Notes: generated by a model from the sequence alone, not told the origin. 64,000 nucleotides of DNA from Joostella atrarenae (GCF_021764745.1 NZ_JAETXX010000006.1:62001-126000), one strand, 5' to 3'; positions 43,599 through 52,176 are shown, counted from the stretch's first letter. Made by a program: numbers and translations.

Positions 43599-44111
43599 AT
43601 GCAACAAACGGAGTTTTTACATACTGTAATGCCTTTTAAGGATAAACTGTTTCGGCTGGCAAAGCGGTTATTGGTTTCTACGGAGGAGGCTGAAGACGCT
43701 ACGCAAGAAGTATTATTAAAATTATGGTCTAATAAAAAGAAGATTAACAATTATAATAATGTAGAGGCGTTTGCTATGACGATGACAAAGAATTTTTGTT
43801 TAGATCGTTTAAAATCGAAGCAAGCAGGAAATTTAAAATTGGTTCATACCAATTATGAGGACAATAATACATCTTTGCAAAAGAAAATAGAGGTTGATGA
43901 CAGCCTAAGTTGGATGCAAAAAATAATGAATACCCTCCCTGAGCAGCAGCGTATGGTATTACAATTAAGAGATGTAGAGCAATATGAATACAATGAAATA
44001 GAAGAAATGTTAGGAATGAATCCTACTGCAATTCGAGTTACTTTATCGAGAGCAAGGAAAGCAGTTAGAGAACAATTACTAAAAAAGCACAGTTATGGCA
44101 TCAGCAAATAA
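43599..44111 (+). CDS. ECF-type RNA polymerase sigma factor
   Basis: This 170-aa extracytoplasmic-function sigma factor has a region 2 (about 12-78) with LFRLAKRLLVSTEEAEDATQEVLLKLW. Region 4 (about 108-162) has LPEQQRMVLQLRDVEQYEYNEIEEMLGMNPTAIRVTLSRARKAV. There is no sign of a C-terminal extension. It overlaps the next gene, a single-pass membrane protein and likely anti-sigma factor, by 17 bp. DUF4252 genes follow, which makes the four a plausible regulon. Confidence 0.93.
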   Translation: MQQTEFLHTVMPFKDKLFRLAKRLLVSTEEAEDATQEVLLKLWSNKKKINNYNNVEAFAMTMTKNFCLDRLKSKQAGNLKLVHTNYEDNNTSLQKKIEVDDSLSWMQKIMNTLPEQQRMVLQLRDVEQYEYNEIEEMLGMNPTAIRVTLSRARKAVREQLLKKHSYGISK

Positions 44112-44619
44112 TAATAACAATTCTAATGATAAGCATGTGAGGAATATTAATCCTCAAACAGCTAAAAAAGAATTCTCACTTAGTGAGATTGAAAAACTAC
44201 TGGAAAAGTATTTTGAGGCAACTGCAACTGTTGCTGAAGAAAACAAACTAAAGGAGTATTTCTCTCAAACAGATGTGGCGCCACATTTAGAGGAATATAA
44301 ACCTATGTTTGAGTATTTTTCTGTAGCCAAAGAAGAGAAGAGCACGCAAGACATACCATTAAAACCTAGAAAAAATAGAAATTATTTAAAATGGATATCT
44401 GTCGCTGCCGTTGCTGCCATCATTTTTGGTGTTTACTTAAATAGACCTATAGATACTCCATCTCCTGAAATTGCTTTAGAAGAAGAGTATACCAAAGAAG
44501 AAATTCAATCTGCACAATTGGCATTTGCCTTATTAACAGATAATTTTCAGAAGGGAACACAAGGAGCATCCTATTTAAAAGAGTTTGAAAGAAATACAAA
44601 TCGTTTTATTAATAACTAA
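44095..44619 (+). CDS. Putative anti-sigma factor (single-pass membrane protein)
   Basis: This 174-aa protein has a cytoplasmic N-terminal helical region (about 25-75: LSEIEKLLEKYFEATATVAEENKLKEYF, which resembles anti-sigma N-termini). One transmembrane helix spans about 100-117 (WISVAAVAAIIFGVYL), and a short periplasmic helix follows. No zinc-binding HxxxCxxC motif is present. It overlaps the ECF sigma gene by 17 bp, so the pair is co-translated. The anti-sigma role is inferred from position and topology. Confidence 0.72.
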   Translation: MASANNNNNSNDKHVRNINPQTAKKEFSLSEIEKLLEKYFEATATVAEENKLKEYFSQTDVAPHLEEYKPMFEYFSVAKEEKSTQDIPLKPRKNRNYLKWISVAAVAAIIFGVYLNRPIDTPSPEIALEEEYTKEEIQSAQLAFALLTDNFQKGTQGASYLKEFERNTNRFINN

Positions 44620-44713
44620 TAAATTAAAAAAGACTATTAACTGATACAAGGTTTTTTAATAGTTAGAAACAAATAATTACGCTAAAAAGGACTTAAAGAA
44701 ATAATAAGAAAAT

Positions 44714-45265
44714 ATGAAAAAGATAATTTTAATTATAGCATTAACGGTAGCGCCGTTTATATCTCAAGCACAATCAATTTTTGATAAATATTCGGAGAGC
44801 AACGATGTAACATTTGTAGCATTACAGCCAAAAATGTTTCAGATGTTAAGTAAAATTAATATCAGTACCGACGATCCAGAAGCGGATGCCATATTTGAAC
44901 TTGTAAACAACGTTACAAGCTTCAAGGTAATCACAACAGAAAGTGCTACAGTAACAAAAGATATTGATGGTTGGGTTACAAATCATTTAAAAAAGTCTTC
45001 TTTTGAAGAATTGATGCGTGTTCGTGATGGTGAGTCTAATGTTAAGTTTTATGTAAAGGAAGGTAAAGATGAAAACCACGTACAGGAGCTTTTAATGTTT
45101 GTTACGGATCTTAACTATGAAGAGTTAGAATTTAATGGTAAAAAGCCAGAAACAGTTTTACTTTCTCTTACTGGAAATATAGATTTACGTCAGATTTCTA
45201 AGCTTACCAGTAAAATGGATCTTCCTGGGGGAGACCAATTAGGAAAAGCTGGAAGTCAGCAATAA
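44714..45265 (+). CDS. DUF4252 family secreted protein
   Basis: This 183-aa protein has a signal peptide (residues 1-19, ending ISQA). The DUF4252 domain has FDKYSESNDVTFVALQPKMFQML, SFKVITTES, KKSSFEELMRVRDGESNVKFYVKEGKDENHVQELLMFV and VLLSLTGNIDLRQISKL. It probably acts in the periplasm or outer membrane. The function is unknown, but the family is frequently next to ECF sigma/anti-sigma genes in Bacteroidota, as here. Confidence 0.82.
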   Translation: MKKIILIIALTVAPFISQAQSIFDKYSESNDVTFVALQPKMFQMLSKINISTDDPEADAIFELVNNVTSFKVITTESATVTKDIDGWVTNHLKKSSFEELMRVRDGESNVKFYVKEGKDENHVQELLMFVTDLNYEELEFNGKKPETVLLSLTGNIDLRQISKLTSKMDLPGGDQLGKAGSQQ

Positions 45266-45270
45266 GACTT

Positions 45271-45317
45271 TTATAACCTCCAATATCGCTATAGTTTGTT
45301 CGCTATTGGAGGTATAA
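45271..45317 (+). other. Intercistronic hairpin between the two DUF4252 genes
   Basis: ACCTCCAATA (45276-45285) pairs with TATTGGAGGT (45304-45313), and the flanks TTAT/ATAA extend the stem past a one-base bulge. The loop is 18 nt and no T tract follows. It may stabilise or segment the mRNA. Confidence 0.55.
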
Positions 45318-45355
45318 AATATTAACTAAAAACATCAATCAATAATTAATAGAAA

Positions 45356-45901
45356 ATGAAAAATCTTAAAAGTATATTTTTTCTCCTTGCTGTTACAATT
45401 CTAGCAGCGTCATGTGGAGACGGAACTCCGAGTTTACAAGAATATTATGTAGATAAAGCAGAGAACCCTAATTTTATCTCCATAGACCTTCCAACAAGTT
45501 TATTAGGTGTTGCAAGTAGTTCTTTAACTGAAAAGCAAAAAGAAGCTTATGAGTCTGTTAAGAAGCTAAATGTGTTGGCTTTTAAAGTTAATACTGAAAA
45601 TAAAGCAGCTTATGAAGAGGAGAAAACTACGGTACAGACAATCTTAAAAGATGATAAGTATGAAGAGTTGATGGTGATAAATAGTGGAAAATACAAAGGA
45701 ACAGTAAAATACCTTGGAGATGACGAAGCTATAGATGAAGTTATTCTTTTTGGAAGTGATGATGAAAATGGATTTGCACTTGTACGAGTGCTAGGAAATA
45801 AAATGAAGCCAGAAAATATGATGTCTCTAGTGGAAGCGGTACAAAAAGGAGCTGTAGATTCTGGTGCTTTAGAGTCGCAATTAGAAGGTATTTTTAATTA
45901 A
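45356..45901 (+). CDS. DUF4252 family lipoprotein
   Basis: This 181-aa lipoprotein (lipobox AASC, Cys20) is a paralogue of the upstream protein. The same domain order is visible: NFISIDLPTSLLGVASSSL, LAFKVNTENK, EELMVINSGKYKGTVKYLGDDEAIDEVILFGSDDENGFALVRVLGNKMKPENM. Lipid anchoring here and plain secretion of the neighbour suggest two forms of one activity, at different locations. The function is unknown. It ends the sigma-factor cluster at a strong terminator. Confidence 0.82.
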   Translation: MKNLKSIFFLLAVTILAASCGDGTPSLQEYYVDKAENPNFISIDLPTSLLGVASSSLTEKQKEAYESVKKLNVLAFKVNTENKAAYEEEKTTVQTILKDDKYEELMVINSGKYKGTVKYLGDDEAIDEVILFGSDDENGFALVRVLGNKMKPENMMSLVEAVQKGAVDSGALESQLEGIFN

Positions 45902-45914
45902 CGAAAAGCTTTTT

Positions 45915-45963
45915 AAAAAAATAACCCCAAAAACCTTTTAAAGGTTTTTGGGGTTATTTTTTT
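45915..45963. terminator. Bidirectional terminator between the DUF4252 cluster and purB
   Basis: A stem of about 24 bp (core AACCCCAAAAACC/GGTTTTTGGGGTT) is flanked by A7 and T7. It lies between convergent genes. Confidence 0.93.
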
Positions 45964-45980
45964 CTAAATCCTATTAAAGA

Positions 45981-47324
45981 TTATATTCCAGTATAATTAG
46001 CAGGTGTAATTGCTTTTAATTCTGCTTTTATAGCATCAGAAACATCAAGAGTTTCTATAAAAGAAGCAATAGACTCCTTGTTTATTACTGCATTTGTACG
46101 TGTTAGACCTTTTAAAGCTTCATAAGGATTAGGATAAGCTTCACGTCTTAATATGGTTTGAATGGCTTCTGCAACAACCGCCCAATTACTTTCTAAATCA
46201 GCTTCAAATTTAGGAGCGTTAAGTAGTAATTTATTCAATCCCTTGATAGTAGATTGAAAAGCGATAAGCGTATGTCCAAAAGGAACTCCTATATTTCTTA
46301 GAACGGTACTATCTGTTAAATCTCTTTGTAAGCGAGATACAGGAAGTTTAGCCGAAAGGTGCTCAAAAATAGCATTTGCAATTCCTAAGTTTCCTTCTGA
46401 ATTTTCAAAATCTATAGGGTTTACTTTATGTGGCATAGCAGAAGAACCTACTTCTCCAGCTTTAATTTGTTGCTTAAAGTAATCCATAGAAATATACGTC
46501 CACATATCTCTATTAAAATCGATAATAATAGTATTGATACGTTTTAGCGCATCAAATAAAGAAGCCATATGGTCGTAATGCTCAATCTGTGTAGTTGGAA
46601 AAGAGTGTCTTAATTGCAAACATTCTTCTACAAATTCAGTTCCAAAAGTTTTCCAATCGATAGTTGGGTAAGCAACTTTATGAGCATTATAATTTCCTGT
46701 AGCACCTCCAAATTTAGAAGCGATAGGAATATTTTTTAATCCGTTGAACTGTTCATTCAAACGAACAATAAACACTTCAATCTCTTTTCCTAATCTTGTT
46801 GGAGAAGCTGGCTGTCCGTGTGTACGTGCCAACATAGAAACATCTTTCCAATCTTCTGCCAAACGACTTAAAATAGAAATTATTTCTTCATAAACAGGTA
46901 AATATACTTGCTCTAAAGCTTCTTTTAAAGAAAGAGGAATAGCAGTATTATTAATGTCTTGAGAAGTTAATCCAAAGTGAATAAACTCTTTATATTCTTG
47001 AATTTCTAAAGCGTCAAATTTCTCTTTTATGAAATACTCAACAGCTTTTACATCATGATTGGTTACCTTTTCGATATCTTTTATCGCTTGAGCATCAATA
47101 GTTGTAAAATCACTATAAATTGCTCTTAAATCGCTATATAGATCTTTATTGAAATCTTTAAGCTGCGGAAGCGGGATTTCACATAGTGCAATGAAATATT
47201 CAATTTCAATACGAACTCTATATTTTATAAGTGCTTCTTCAGAAAAGAAGTCAGCTAATTTTTCTGTTTTACTACGGTATCTTCCATCTATTGGAGAAAC
47301 AGCGTTTAATGGTGTTAGTTGCAT
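45981..47324 (-). CDS. purB: Adenylosuccinate lyase
   Basis: This 447-aa enzyme catalyses two fumarate-releasing steps of purine synthesis (SAICAR to AICAR and adenylosuccinate to AMP). The family signature GSSAMPHKVNPIDFENSEGN contains the catalytic loop. TSQDINNTA and RTHGQPASPT are the two other conserved regions of the fumarase/ASL superfamily. The length and the 'SPIDGRY' start are of the E. coli type. It has a promoter 20-28 bp upstream. Confidence 0.97.
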   Translation of the reverse strand: MQLTPLNAVSPIDGRYRSKTEKLADFFSEEALIKYRVRIEIEYFIALCEIPLPQLKDFNKDLYSDLRAIYSDFTTIDAQAIKDIEKVTNHDVKAVEYFIKEKFDALEIQEYKEFIHFGLTSQDINNTAIPLSLKEALEQVYLPVYEEIISILSRLAEDWKDVSMLARTHGQPASPTRLGKEIEVFIVRLNEQFNGLKNIPIASKFGGATGNYNAHKVAYPTIDWKTFGTEFVEECLQLRHSFPTTQIEHYDHMASLFDALKRINTIIIDFNRDMWTYISMDYFKQQIKAGEVGSSAMPHKVNPIDFENSEGNLGIANAIFEHLSAKLPVSRLQRDLTDSTVLRNIGVPFGHTLIAFQSTIKGLNKLLLNAPKFEADLESNWAVVAEAIQTILRREAYPNPYEALKGLTRTNAVINKESIASFIETLDVSDAIKAELKAITPANYTGI

Positions 47325-47344
47325 GTCGATATTTTAAGAAAGAG

Positions 47345-47375
47345 CAAATTTAACCTTCTCCATTAAAAGGGTCAA
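47345..47375 (-). promoter_or_regulatory. Promoter of purB
   Basis: On the minus strand TTG (47375-47373), a 20-nt spacer and TAAATTTG (47352-47345) match the Bacteroidota consensus. The predicted leader is about 15 nt. Confidence 0.65.
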
Positions 47376-47458
47376 CTATTTTAGGTAAAACTTATTAAGT
47401 TAAGAGCGTTAATAAGTTAAAGATTTAAAAACTTGATGAAATCTAGCGCTTTTTGACA

Positions 47459-48013
47459 TTATATTTTATTTAGAATGTGCCTAGCTCGCGCTTTATATGC
47501 TGAAGAATGGTTGGGCATATCTTTTAAAAGAATAGGTTTCAACTCTGGATAAATCCAATCGTATTTTTTTCCTAGAAAATATAAATTTCTCATAGCGTAT
47601 GCTTTGGTTGCTACTTTTGCATCAGAAATGAGCCAATCGAAGTTAGTTTCTGTAAGATGCTCTAAGATCGGATTTGTTAAATGAGAAATAGTTTCTTTAT
47701 TTTTCTTCTGAAAGTATGATTCGCATAAAAGCTCACAAATTTTCGCCATAGGTCTAATAGAAGAATCGTTGGTTAGCGTAGATAAGTTCTTTATAAAATA
47801 TTCAAGTTGAGGAAAAAGTATATCCAATTCACTTTTACAAACAAATTCAGTTACCCAACATGCTTTATGAGAAAGCTCTTTATTTTCGGCAAAGCATAAA
47901 TCCAATAATTCAGGAAAAATTGCTTTGTTTTGAAGGACCATATTAGCAACCTTTATACGGTTTTCTCTATAGCCGTTTACATAAGAAAGTTGATGTTCTA
48001 AAGTCGGATTCAA
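47459..48013 (-). CDS. HEAT-like alpha-solenoid protein, function unknown
   Basis: This 184-aa, all-helical protein consists of repeated helix pairs (for example ICELLCESYFQKKNKETISHLTNPILEHL and KVATKAYAMRNLYFLGKKYDWIYPELKPIL), suggesting a small HEAT/ARM-type scaffold. No catalytic motif is seen. There is no in-frame ATG near the start, so TTG at 48013 is used. It precedes purB on the same strand by 134 bp, but purB has its own promoter. Sequences of this kind are sometimes labelled adenylosuccinate lyase by proximity, but there is no similarity to PurB. Confidence 0.65.
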   Translation of the reverse strand: MNPTLEHQLSYVNGYRENRIKVANMVLQNKAIFPELLDLCFAENKELSHKACWVTEFVCKSELDILFPQLEYFIKNLSTLTNDSSIRPMAKICELLCESYFQKKNKETISHLTNPILEHLTETNFDWLISDAKVATKAYAMRNLYFLGKKYDWIYPELKPILLKDMPNHSSAYKARARHILNKI

Positions 48014-48103
48014 TATTTATTCATTAAATTTAGCTCTATAAAGATACTAACATACCTACTTTATTTCTTATTTGGAAGTATTGTTTTTTCAAAAAAATAG
48101 AAA

Positions 48104-48571
48104 ATGATTAAAAAAATTCTAACCCTGTTAATTATAATATTAATTGTAATGCAATTTTTTCCTCCTGCGGAAAACAAATCTGATACTACGCCGCCTACAG
48201 ACTTATTATTAGTAGAATCAGTTCCAGAACCTGTTGAAGCAGTATTGGTAAATACGTGTTACGATTGTCATTCTAACAGTACAAATTACCCTTGGTATGC
48301 AGGAATAGAACCAGTTTCTTATTGGTTGGCAGGTCATATTAATGATGGAAAGAAGCATTTAGATTTCTCTCAATGGGATTTATACGCTCCTAAGAAAAAG
48401 GCGCATAAGCTTGAAGAAGTAGCGGAAGCTGTTACAGAAGGTTGGATGCCTTTAGACTCCTATAAATGGTTGCATAAAGACGCTAACTTAACAGAAGCAG
48501 AAAGTAAAGCTGTAGCCGATTGGGCAAATATGCTTCGTCTTAAGTACGAGACAAAAGAGAAACCGCAATAG
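48104..48571 (+). CDS. Membrane-anchored heme-binding (c-type) protein
   Basis: This 155-aa protein has an N-terminal membrane anchor (residues 4-20). A c-type heme site, CYDCH (Cys52, Cys55, His56), is embedded in the NTCYDCHSNSTNYPWYAGIEPVSYWLAGHI signature of the 'haem-binding domain' family. The segment WMPLDSYKWLHKDANLTEAE may supply the distal ligand (a Met in the GWMP motif). It is probably periplasmic and involved in electron transfer, with unknown partners. Its 3' end overlaps that of the convergent sirtuin gene by 32 bp. Confidence 0.83.
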   Translation: MIKKILTLLIIILIVMQFFPPAENKSDTTPPTDLLLVESVPEPVEAVLVNTCYDCHSNSTNYPWYAGIEPVSYWLAGHINDGKKHLDFSQWDLYAPKKKAHKLEEVAEAVTEGWMPLDSYKWLHKDANLTEAESKAVADWANMLRLKYETKEKPQ

Positions 48572-49229
48572 GAACACCAACGGTTGCTTTTTCAGCAATT
48601 ATTTCAAGTCCTGTCATAACTTTATTAGACATGGTGGGCTTCGGATCTATAAAATAAACAGGAATTTTAGATTTCTTATAATTTAATAGGCCTGCAGCTG
48701 GATAAACTTGCATAGAAGTTCCAACAATCATAATAATATCTGCTTTGCTAACCTCTTCAATAGCAGCATCTATTAGCGGAACAGCTTCACCAAACCATAC
48801 AATGTGTGGTCTTATTTGATGGTTGTGTTCGCAAAAATCACCTATGTTGATATCCTTAGTCCAATCGAAAACTAGATCTTCATCAAACGAACTTCGAGCT
48901 TTTAGGAGCTCTCCATGTAAGTGAATCACATTTTTACTTCCCGCTCTTTCATGGAGGTCGTCTACATTTTGGGTTATAATAGTTACGTTATAATCTTTTT
49001 CTAATTTAGCTAAAGCAAAATGAGCTTCATTAGGTTTCGCTTCCAAGAGTTGTCTTCTTCGCTGGTTATAAAAATCGAGAACGAGTTCCATATTATTTCT
49101 CCAACCTTGTATAGAAGCAACTTTCATTACATCATGTCCTTCCCAAAGTCCATCTGCATCTCTAAATGTTTTAAGTCCGCTTTCTGCACTAACTCCAGCT
49201 CCGGTAAGAACAACAATACTCTTCTTCAT
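48540..49229 (-). CDS. cobB: NAD-dependent deacylase (class III sirtuin, CobB/SIRT5-like), zinc site lost
   Basis: This 229-aa sirtuin removes acyl groups from lysines using NAD. It has GAGVSAESGLKTFR, TQNVDDLHERAG, the catalytic His in IHLHGEL, and IVGTSMQVYPAAGL. Tyr54 and Arg57 (FYNQR) match the Y-x-x-R pair that gives SIRT5 and CobB preference for succinyl and malonyl groups. The two CxxC pairs of the zinc ribbon are missing. Between LLKARSS and IRPHIVWFGE only one Cys remains. It is therefore a zinc-less sirtuin, apparently not a broken gene. It is convergent with the heme protein. Confidence 0.9.
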   Translation of the reverse strand: MKKSIVVLTGAGVSAESGLKTFRDADGLWEGHDVMKVASIQGWRNNMELVLDFYNQRRRQLLEAKPNEAHFALAKLEKDYNVTIITQNVDDLHERAGSKNVIHLHGELLKARSSFDEDLVFDWTKDINIGDFCEHNHQIRPHIVWFGEAVPLIDAAIEEVSKADIIMIVGTSMQVYPAAGLLNYKKSKIPVYFIDPKPTMSNKVMTGLEIIAEKATVGVPIAVSLLSRT

Positions 49230-49337
49230 TTTATTTTTTAGTTGAAGTTATTGTTTTCTATGCAAACCACCAAGCTAAGAAAGGTTGAAAGCTGATAATG
49301 AAAGATTTTTTAAATTTACTACCTATAAACAAAGTGA

Positions 49338-49979
49338 ATGTCATTAGATTTATTAGAATATTTAGAGGGTTTTATTACTGAAGAACGAAAACAACGATTT
49401 CTAGAAGTATTGGCACAACGTACCAATCATTTTACCGTAGCGATTGAAGATGTATATCAATTGCATAACACAAGTGCGGTTATTAGAAGTTGCGATGTCT
49501 TTGGTGTTCAGCATGTACATATTATAGAAAAGGAATATGGAGAACGATTGGATAAGAATATAGCTATGGGTTCCCAGAAATGGGTAGATGTTTCTAAATA
49601 TAAAAGTGCTTCTAGCTGCGTGAATACTCTACGGGAAAAAGGTTATCAAATTATTGCGACAACACCACATGAAGATGCCTCGGTATTGGAGGGTTTTGAT
49701 ATAAATAAGAAATCAGCTTTTTTCTTCGGAACAGAAAAAAGTGGACTAACCGATGAAATAATGGAACAGGCAGATGGTTTTTTAAAAATCCCGATGTACG
49801 GTTTTACAGAGAGTTTGAATATCTCTGTTTCGGCTGCAATTATTCTTCAACAACTCACCTCTAAATTGCGATCTTCAGAAATTCCATGGAAATTATCAGA
49901 AGAAGAAATTTTAGAAAAGCGTATTGATTGGACTAAAAAATCAATAAAAAGTATCGAAGATGTGTTAAAAAGATACTAA
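49338..49979 (+). CDS. trmH: tRNA (guanosine-18-2'-O)-methyltransferase (SpoU/TrmH family)
   Basis: This 213-aa SPOUT enzyme methylates the 2'-O of G18 in the tRNA D-loop. TrmH features are ERKQRFLEVLAQRTNHFTVAIEDVYQLHNTSAVIRSCDVFGV (motif 1), then FFFGTEKSGLTDE (motif 2) and MYGFTESLNISVSAAIIL (motif 3, the SAM-binding trefoil knot). There is a short C-terminal helix pair as in TrmH. It appears to be a single-gene unit. Confidence 0.9.
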   Translation: MSLDLLEYLEGFITEERKQRFLEVLAQRTNHFTVAIEDVYQLHNTSAVIRSCDVFGVQHVHIIEKEYGERLDKNIAMGSQKWVDVSKYKSASSCVNTLREKGYQIIATTPHEDASVLEGFDINKKSAFFFGTEKSGLTDEIMEQADGFLKIPMYGFTESLNISVSAAIILQQLTSKLRSSEIPWKLSEEEILEKRIDWTKKSIKSIEDVLKRY

Positions 49980-50030
49980 CTTATTTACTATGCGTTAGAA
50001 ATTATCACTATCTTTTTGTTAGGTTTATGA

Positions 50031-50579
50031 ATGATAAAATTTGTAAATATGATTTTTACAATTATGTACATACTTGGCGGTGTTATACTTTTGGTAACTT
50101 TTTTAGGGTTAATAGCACCGAAATCTTATAATGTGAGTAGGAATATCCAGATAAGAAAACCCCTTCCAGAAGTTTTTACCTATATAAAGTATTTAAAAAA
50201 TCAAGATGATTGGTCTCCGTGGACAAAGAAAGATCCTAAAATGATAAAAAGCTATAAAGGTATTGACGGAACCGTTGGTGCAATTTGTTCTTGGAAGGGG
50301 AATAGTGATGTGGGCGAGGGGACACAAGAGTTGTTAGAAATAGTTCCGAACGATTACATACAAACAGAATTACGATTTATAAAGCCTTTTAAATCTAACT
50401 CCAAAGCTTTTATAAAAGTAGAAAAGGTATTGCCAGAAGTTACAACGGTAGTTTGGGGCTTTTATGGCGATTATAAATTTCCTAAAAATATTTTTATGAT
50501 TTTTTATAATATGGATAAGGCTATTGGAGATGACTTTGCTCAAGGATTGCAAGATCTAAAAGAGGTCTTGGAAAGTTAA
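50031..50579 (+). CDS. SRPBCC-fold protein with N-terminal membrane anchor
   Basis: This 182-aa protein has an N-terminal hydrophobic helix (about 5-28) and then a START/Bet v1-like (SRPBCC) domain. The strand-helix start NVSRNIQIRKPLPEVFTYIKYLKNQDDWSPW is characteristic, as are GTVGAICSWKGN and the long C-terminal helix DDFAQGLQDLKEVLES. Such folds bind hydrophobic ligands. The specific ligand is unknown. It has no obvious operon partner. Confidence 0.75.
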   Translation: MIKFVNMIFTIMYILGGVILLVTFLGLIAPKSYNVSRNIQIRKPLPEVFTYIKYLKNQDDWSPWTKKDPKMIKSYKGIDGTVGAICSWKGNSDVGEGTQELLEIVPNDYIQTELRFIKPFKSNSKAFIKVEKVLPEVTTVVWGFYGDYKFPKNIFMIFYNMDKAIGDDFAQGLQDLKEVLES

Positions 50580-50677
50580 TATAGGTTTGTGATTATTCAT
50601 AATACCAAGTAGTTACGGGTTATTCTGTGTGTGTAGAAGTCTTAATTTATAGAATATAATAATTTGTGTATAGGATA

Positions 50678-51214
50678 ATGAGAACGATTTTCAAACTTTT
50701 ATATTTAATGTTTTTGATGTCATTCTTATCTATGAATGGTCAAGAGGAACAGATGTCTCCAAATTTTATATTTCAGCAAAAAAATATAAAACAGGAATAT
50801 ATTGGAGTGGGGTATTATAAGTATTACAATAATGCCTTGTCCATGAGGAGTGGTAATTATAAGGTTACATTAAATGCAGGAATTGTAGAGCAAGGGCTTT
50901 ATGATGGATCCAGTTTAGGAGGGCTGCCAATACTTCAAAATTATGTTGGAGTAGAAGCAGAATATTCTTTAAATAGGTGGATAGCCATGTACGTTAATGG
51001 TCAATATGTAGACGCTCCATTTTATAATGCTAGATCTGAAATTACCGATATTTATATGAATCCATTATTTGCACAAAGTGGCTATAATATGGGATTTCGT
51101 GGTGAAGTTAATACAATGAAATTCGATTTAGGTGTAGGTTCACTTAATGACACTCAATATAATATATCTGCTCCTAAGGCTAGATTAAATATGAAAGTAT
51201 TAATAGGGTTTTAG
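50678..51214 (+). CDS. Secreted protein of unknown function, beta-rich
   Basis: This 178-aa protein has a signal peptide (residues 1-22, ending MNGQ). The ATG at 50678 is chosen over an in-frame GTG at 50666. The mature part is glycine- and tyrosine-rich with alternating strands (YKVTLNAGIVEQGLY, NYVGVEAEYSLNRWIAMYVNGQYV, MKFDLGVGSLND) and ends KVLIGF. It may be a small outer-membrane beta-barrel, since the terminal Phe fits. I recognise no family. Confidence 0.6.
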   Translation: MRTIFKLLYLMFLMSFLSMNGQEEQMSPNFIFQQKNIKQEYIGVGYYKYYNNALSMRSGNYKVTLNAGIVEQGLYDGSSLGGLPILQNYVGVEAEYSLNRWIAMYVNGQYVDAPFYNARSEITDIYMNPLFAQSGYNMGFRGEVNTMKFDLGVGSLNDTQYNISAPKARLNMKVLIGF

Positions 51215-51248
51215 AAGACTAATTTTAAAAAGCAAAGCAGATAACAAA

Positions 51249-52013
51249 CTAGTTACGTCTATTTAGTACTTTATATTCTTCGTAGCAATTACTAATAGCA
51301 TCAAGAATTTGTAGATCGTTTGCTGTTTCTATAAAACTATCAGAATAATTACAATTGATAAGGATTTCTTTAATTTCTTGTTTGTCTACTTGAAGGAGTG
51401 CCATAAGCGTTTCTCTATCAAATTTTGAAGACAAAAGATTCCGAATTTTATCATCTTCTTGCATTTTACGAAGCTTTTTCATCTGTTGGGGCTTCTTTCC
51501 GAAGAGGTTATGGAGAAAATCTGCGGGATTAAAAATAGAACCTAATACTTTAGAAAAGGCACCAGGATTTCCACTTCCACCTTCATAACCTATATTTAAA
51601 CCAGAGATGCTATATCTAGCAGATTGATTGATGGGAATGTTCTTTGCGTCAATATCTAAATATCCTGTTAGTTGAAAAGGTCTTACAACTACTTCTTCTA
51701 AGGCAAATGCCAACTCTGTTAATCCAATTTTAGTATTTTGGAATTTAAGCATATCATTAGTTACACGAACTTTTATAGCTTTAAAACCAATATAAGATAG
51801 GTATAATGTATCATTTACACGCGCAGGAATGGTAAAGTCACCAGCTTCATCAGTAATAGTTCCAATTACTTGATTAAGGTTTAATACATGCACATTATTA
51901 ATGGGAGTATCATCACTAGTATTTACCACAATACCTTTAAGTTCTTCTCCGCTATTTTGCGAAAAGACTAGAGTAGTAGTAAATAGGGCAATTATAATTA
52001 ATATTTTTTTCAT
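51249..52013 (-). CDS. Carboxypeptidase-like regulatory domain protein
   Basis: This 254-aa secreted protein starts at the ATG at 52013, which begins the signal peptide (MKKILIIIALFTTTLVFSQ). An upstream in-frame start would give an unlikely 20-residue extension. Residues 25-110 form a carboxypeptidase-regulatory beta-sandwich (LKGIVVNTSDDTPINNVHVLN, GTITDEAGDFTIPARVNDTLYLSYIGF). A helical C-terminal half follows with no recognised domain. In Bacteroidota this domain is often the free-standing counterpart of the TonB-receptor N-terminus. The function is unknown. Confidence 0.75.
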   Translation of the reverse strand: MKKILIIIALFTTTLVFSQNSGEELKGIVVNTSDDTPINNVHVLNLNQVIGTITDEAGDFTIPARVNDTLYLSYIGFKAIKVRVTNDMLKFQNTKIGLTELAFALEEVVVRPFQLTGYLDIDAKNIPINQSARYSISGLNIGYEGGSGNPGAFSKVLGSIFNPADFLHNLFGKKPQQMKKLRKMQEDDKIRNLLSSKFDRETLMALLQVDKQEIKEILINCNYSDSFIETANDLQILDAISNCYEEYKVLNRRN

Positions 52014-52148
52014 TACTTCAAACATACTAAAAAGTAAGCTGATGTCTAAAGAATGTGATTGGTTTATATACATATATAGTAGGGATCACAGTAGACCAAC
52101 AGTTTGTTAGATAGTTATTAATCGGTGCTAAAAGTAATAAACAAAAGA

Positions 52149-52176
52149 AAAAAATGCGCCATATGGCGCATTTTTT
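52149..52176. terminator. Perfect 28-bp palindromic terminator after the DEAD-box helicase gene
   Basis: AAAAAATGCGCCAT is followed at once by its reverse complement ATGGCGCATTTTTT. It lies 14 bp past the helicase stop on the minus strand and gives a T6 tract in that direction. Confidence 0.88.

Noticed and set aside
47459-48013. Second adenylosuccinate lyase-like gene
   Set aside because: The protein is a helical-repeat scaffold with none of the PurB signatures. The link is only its position.
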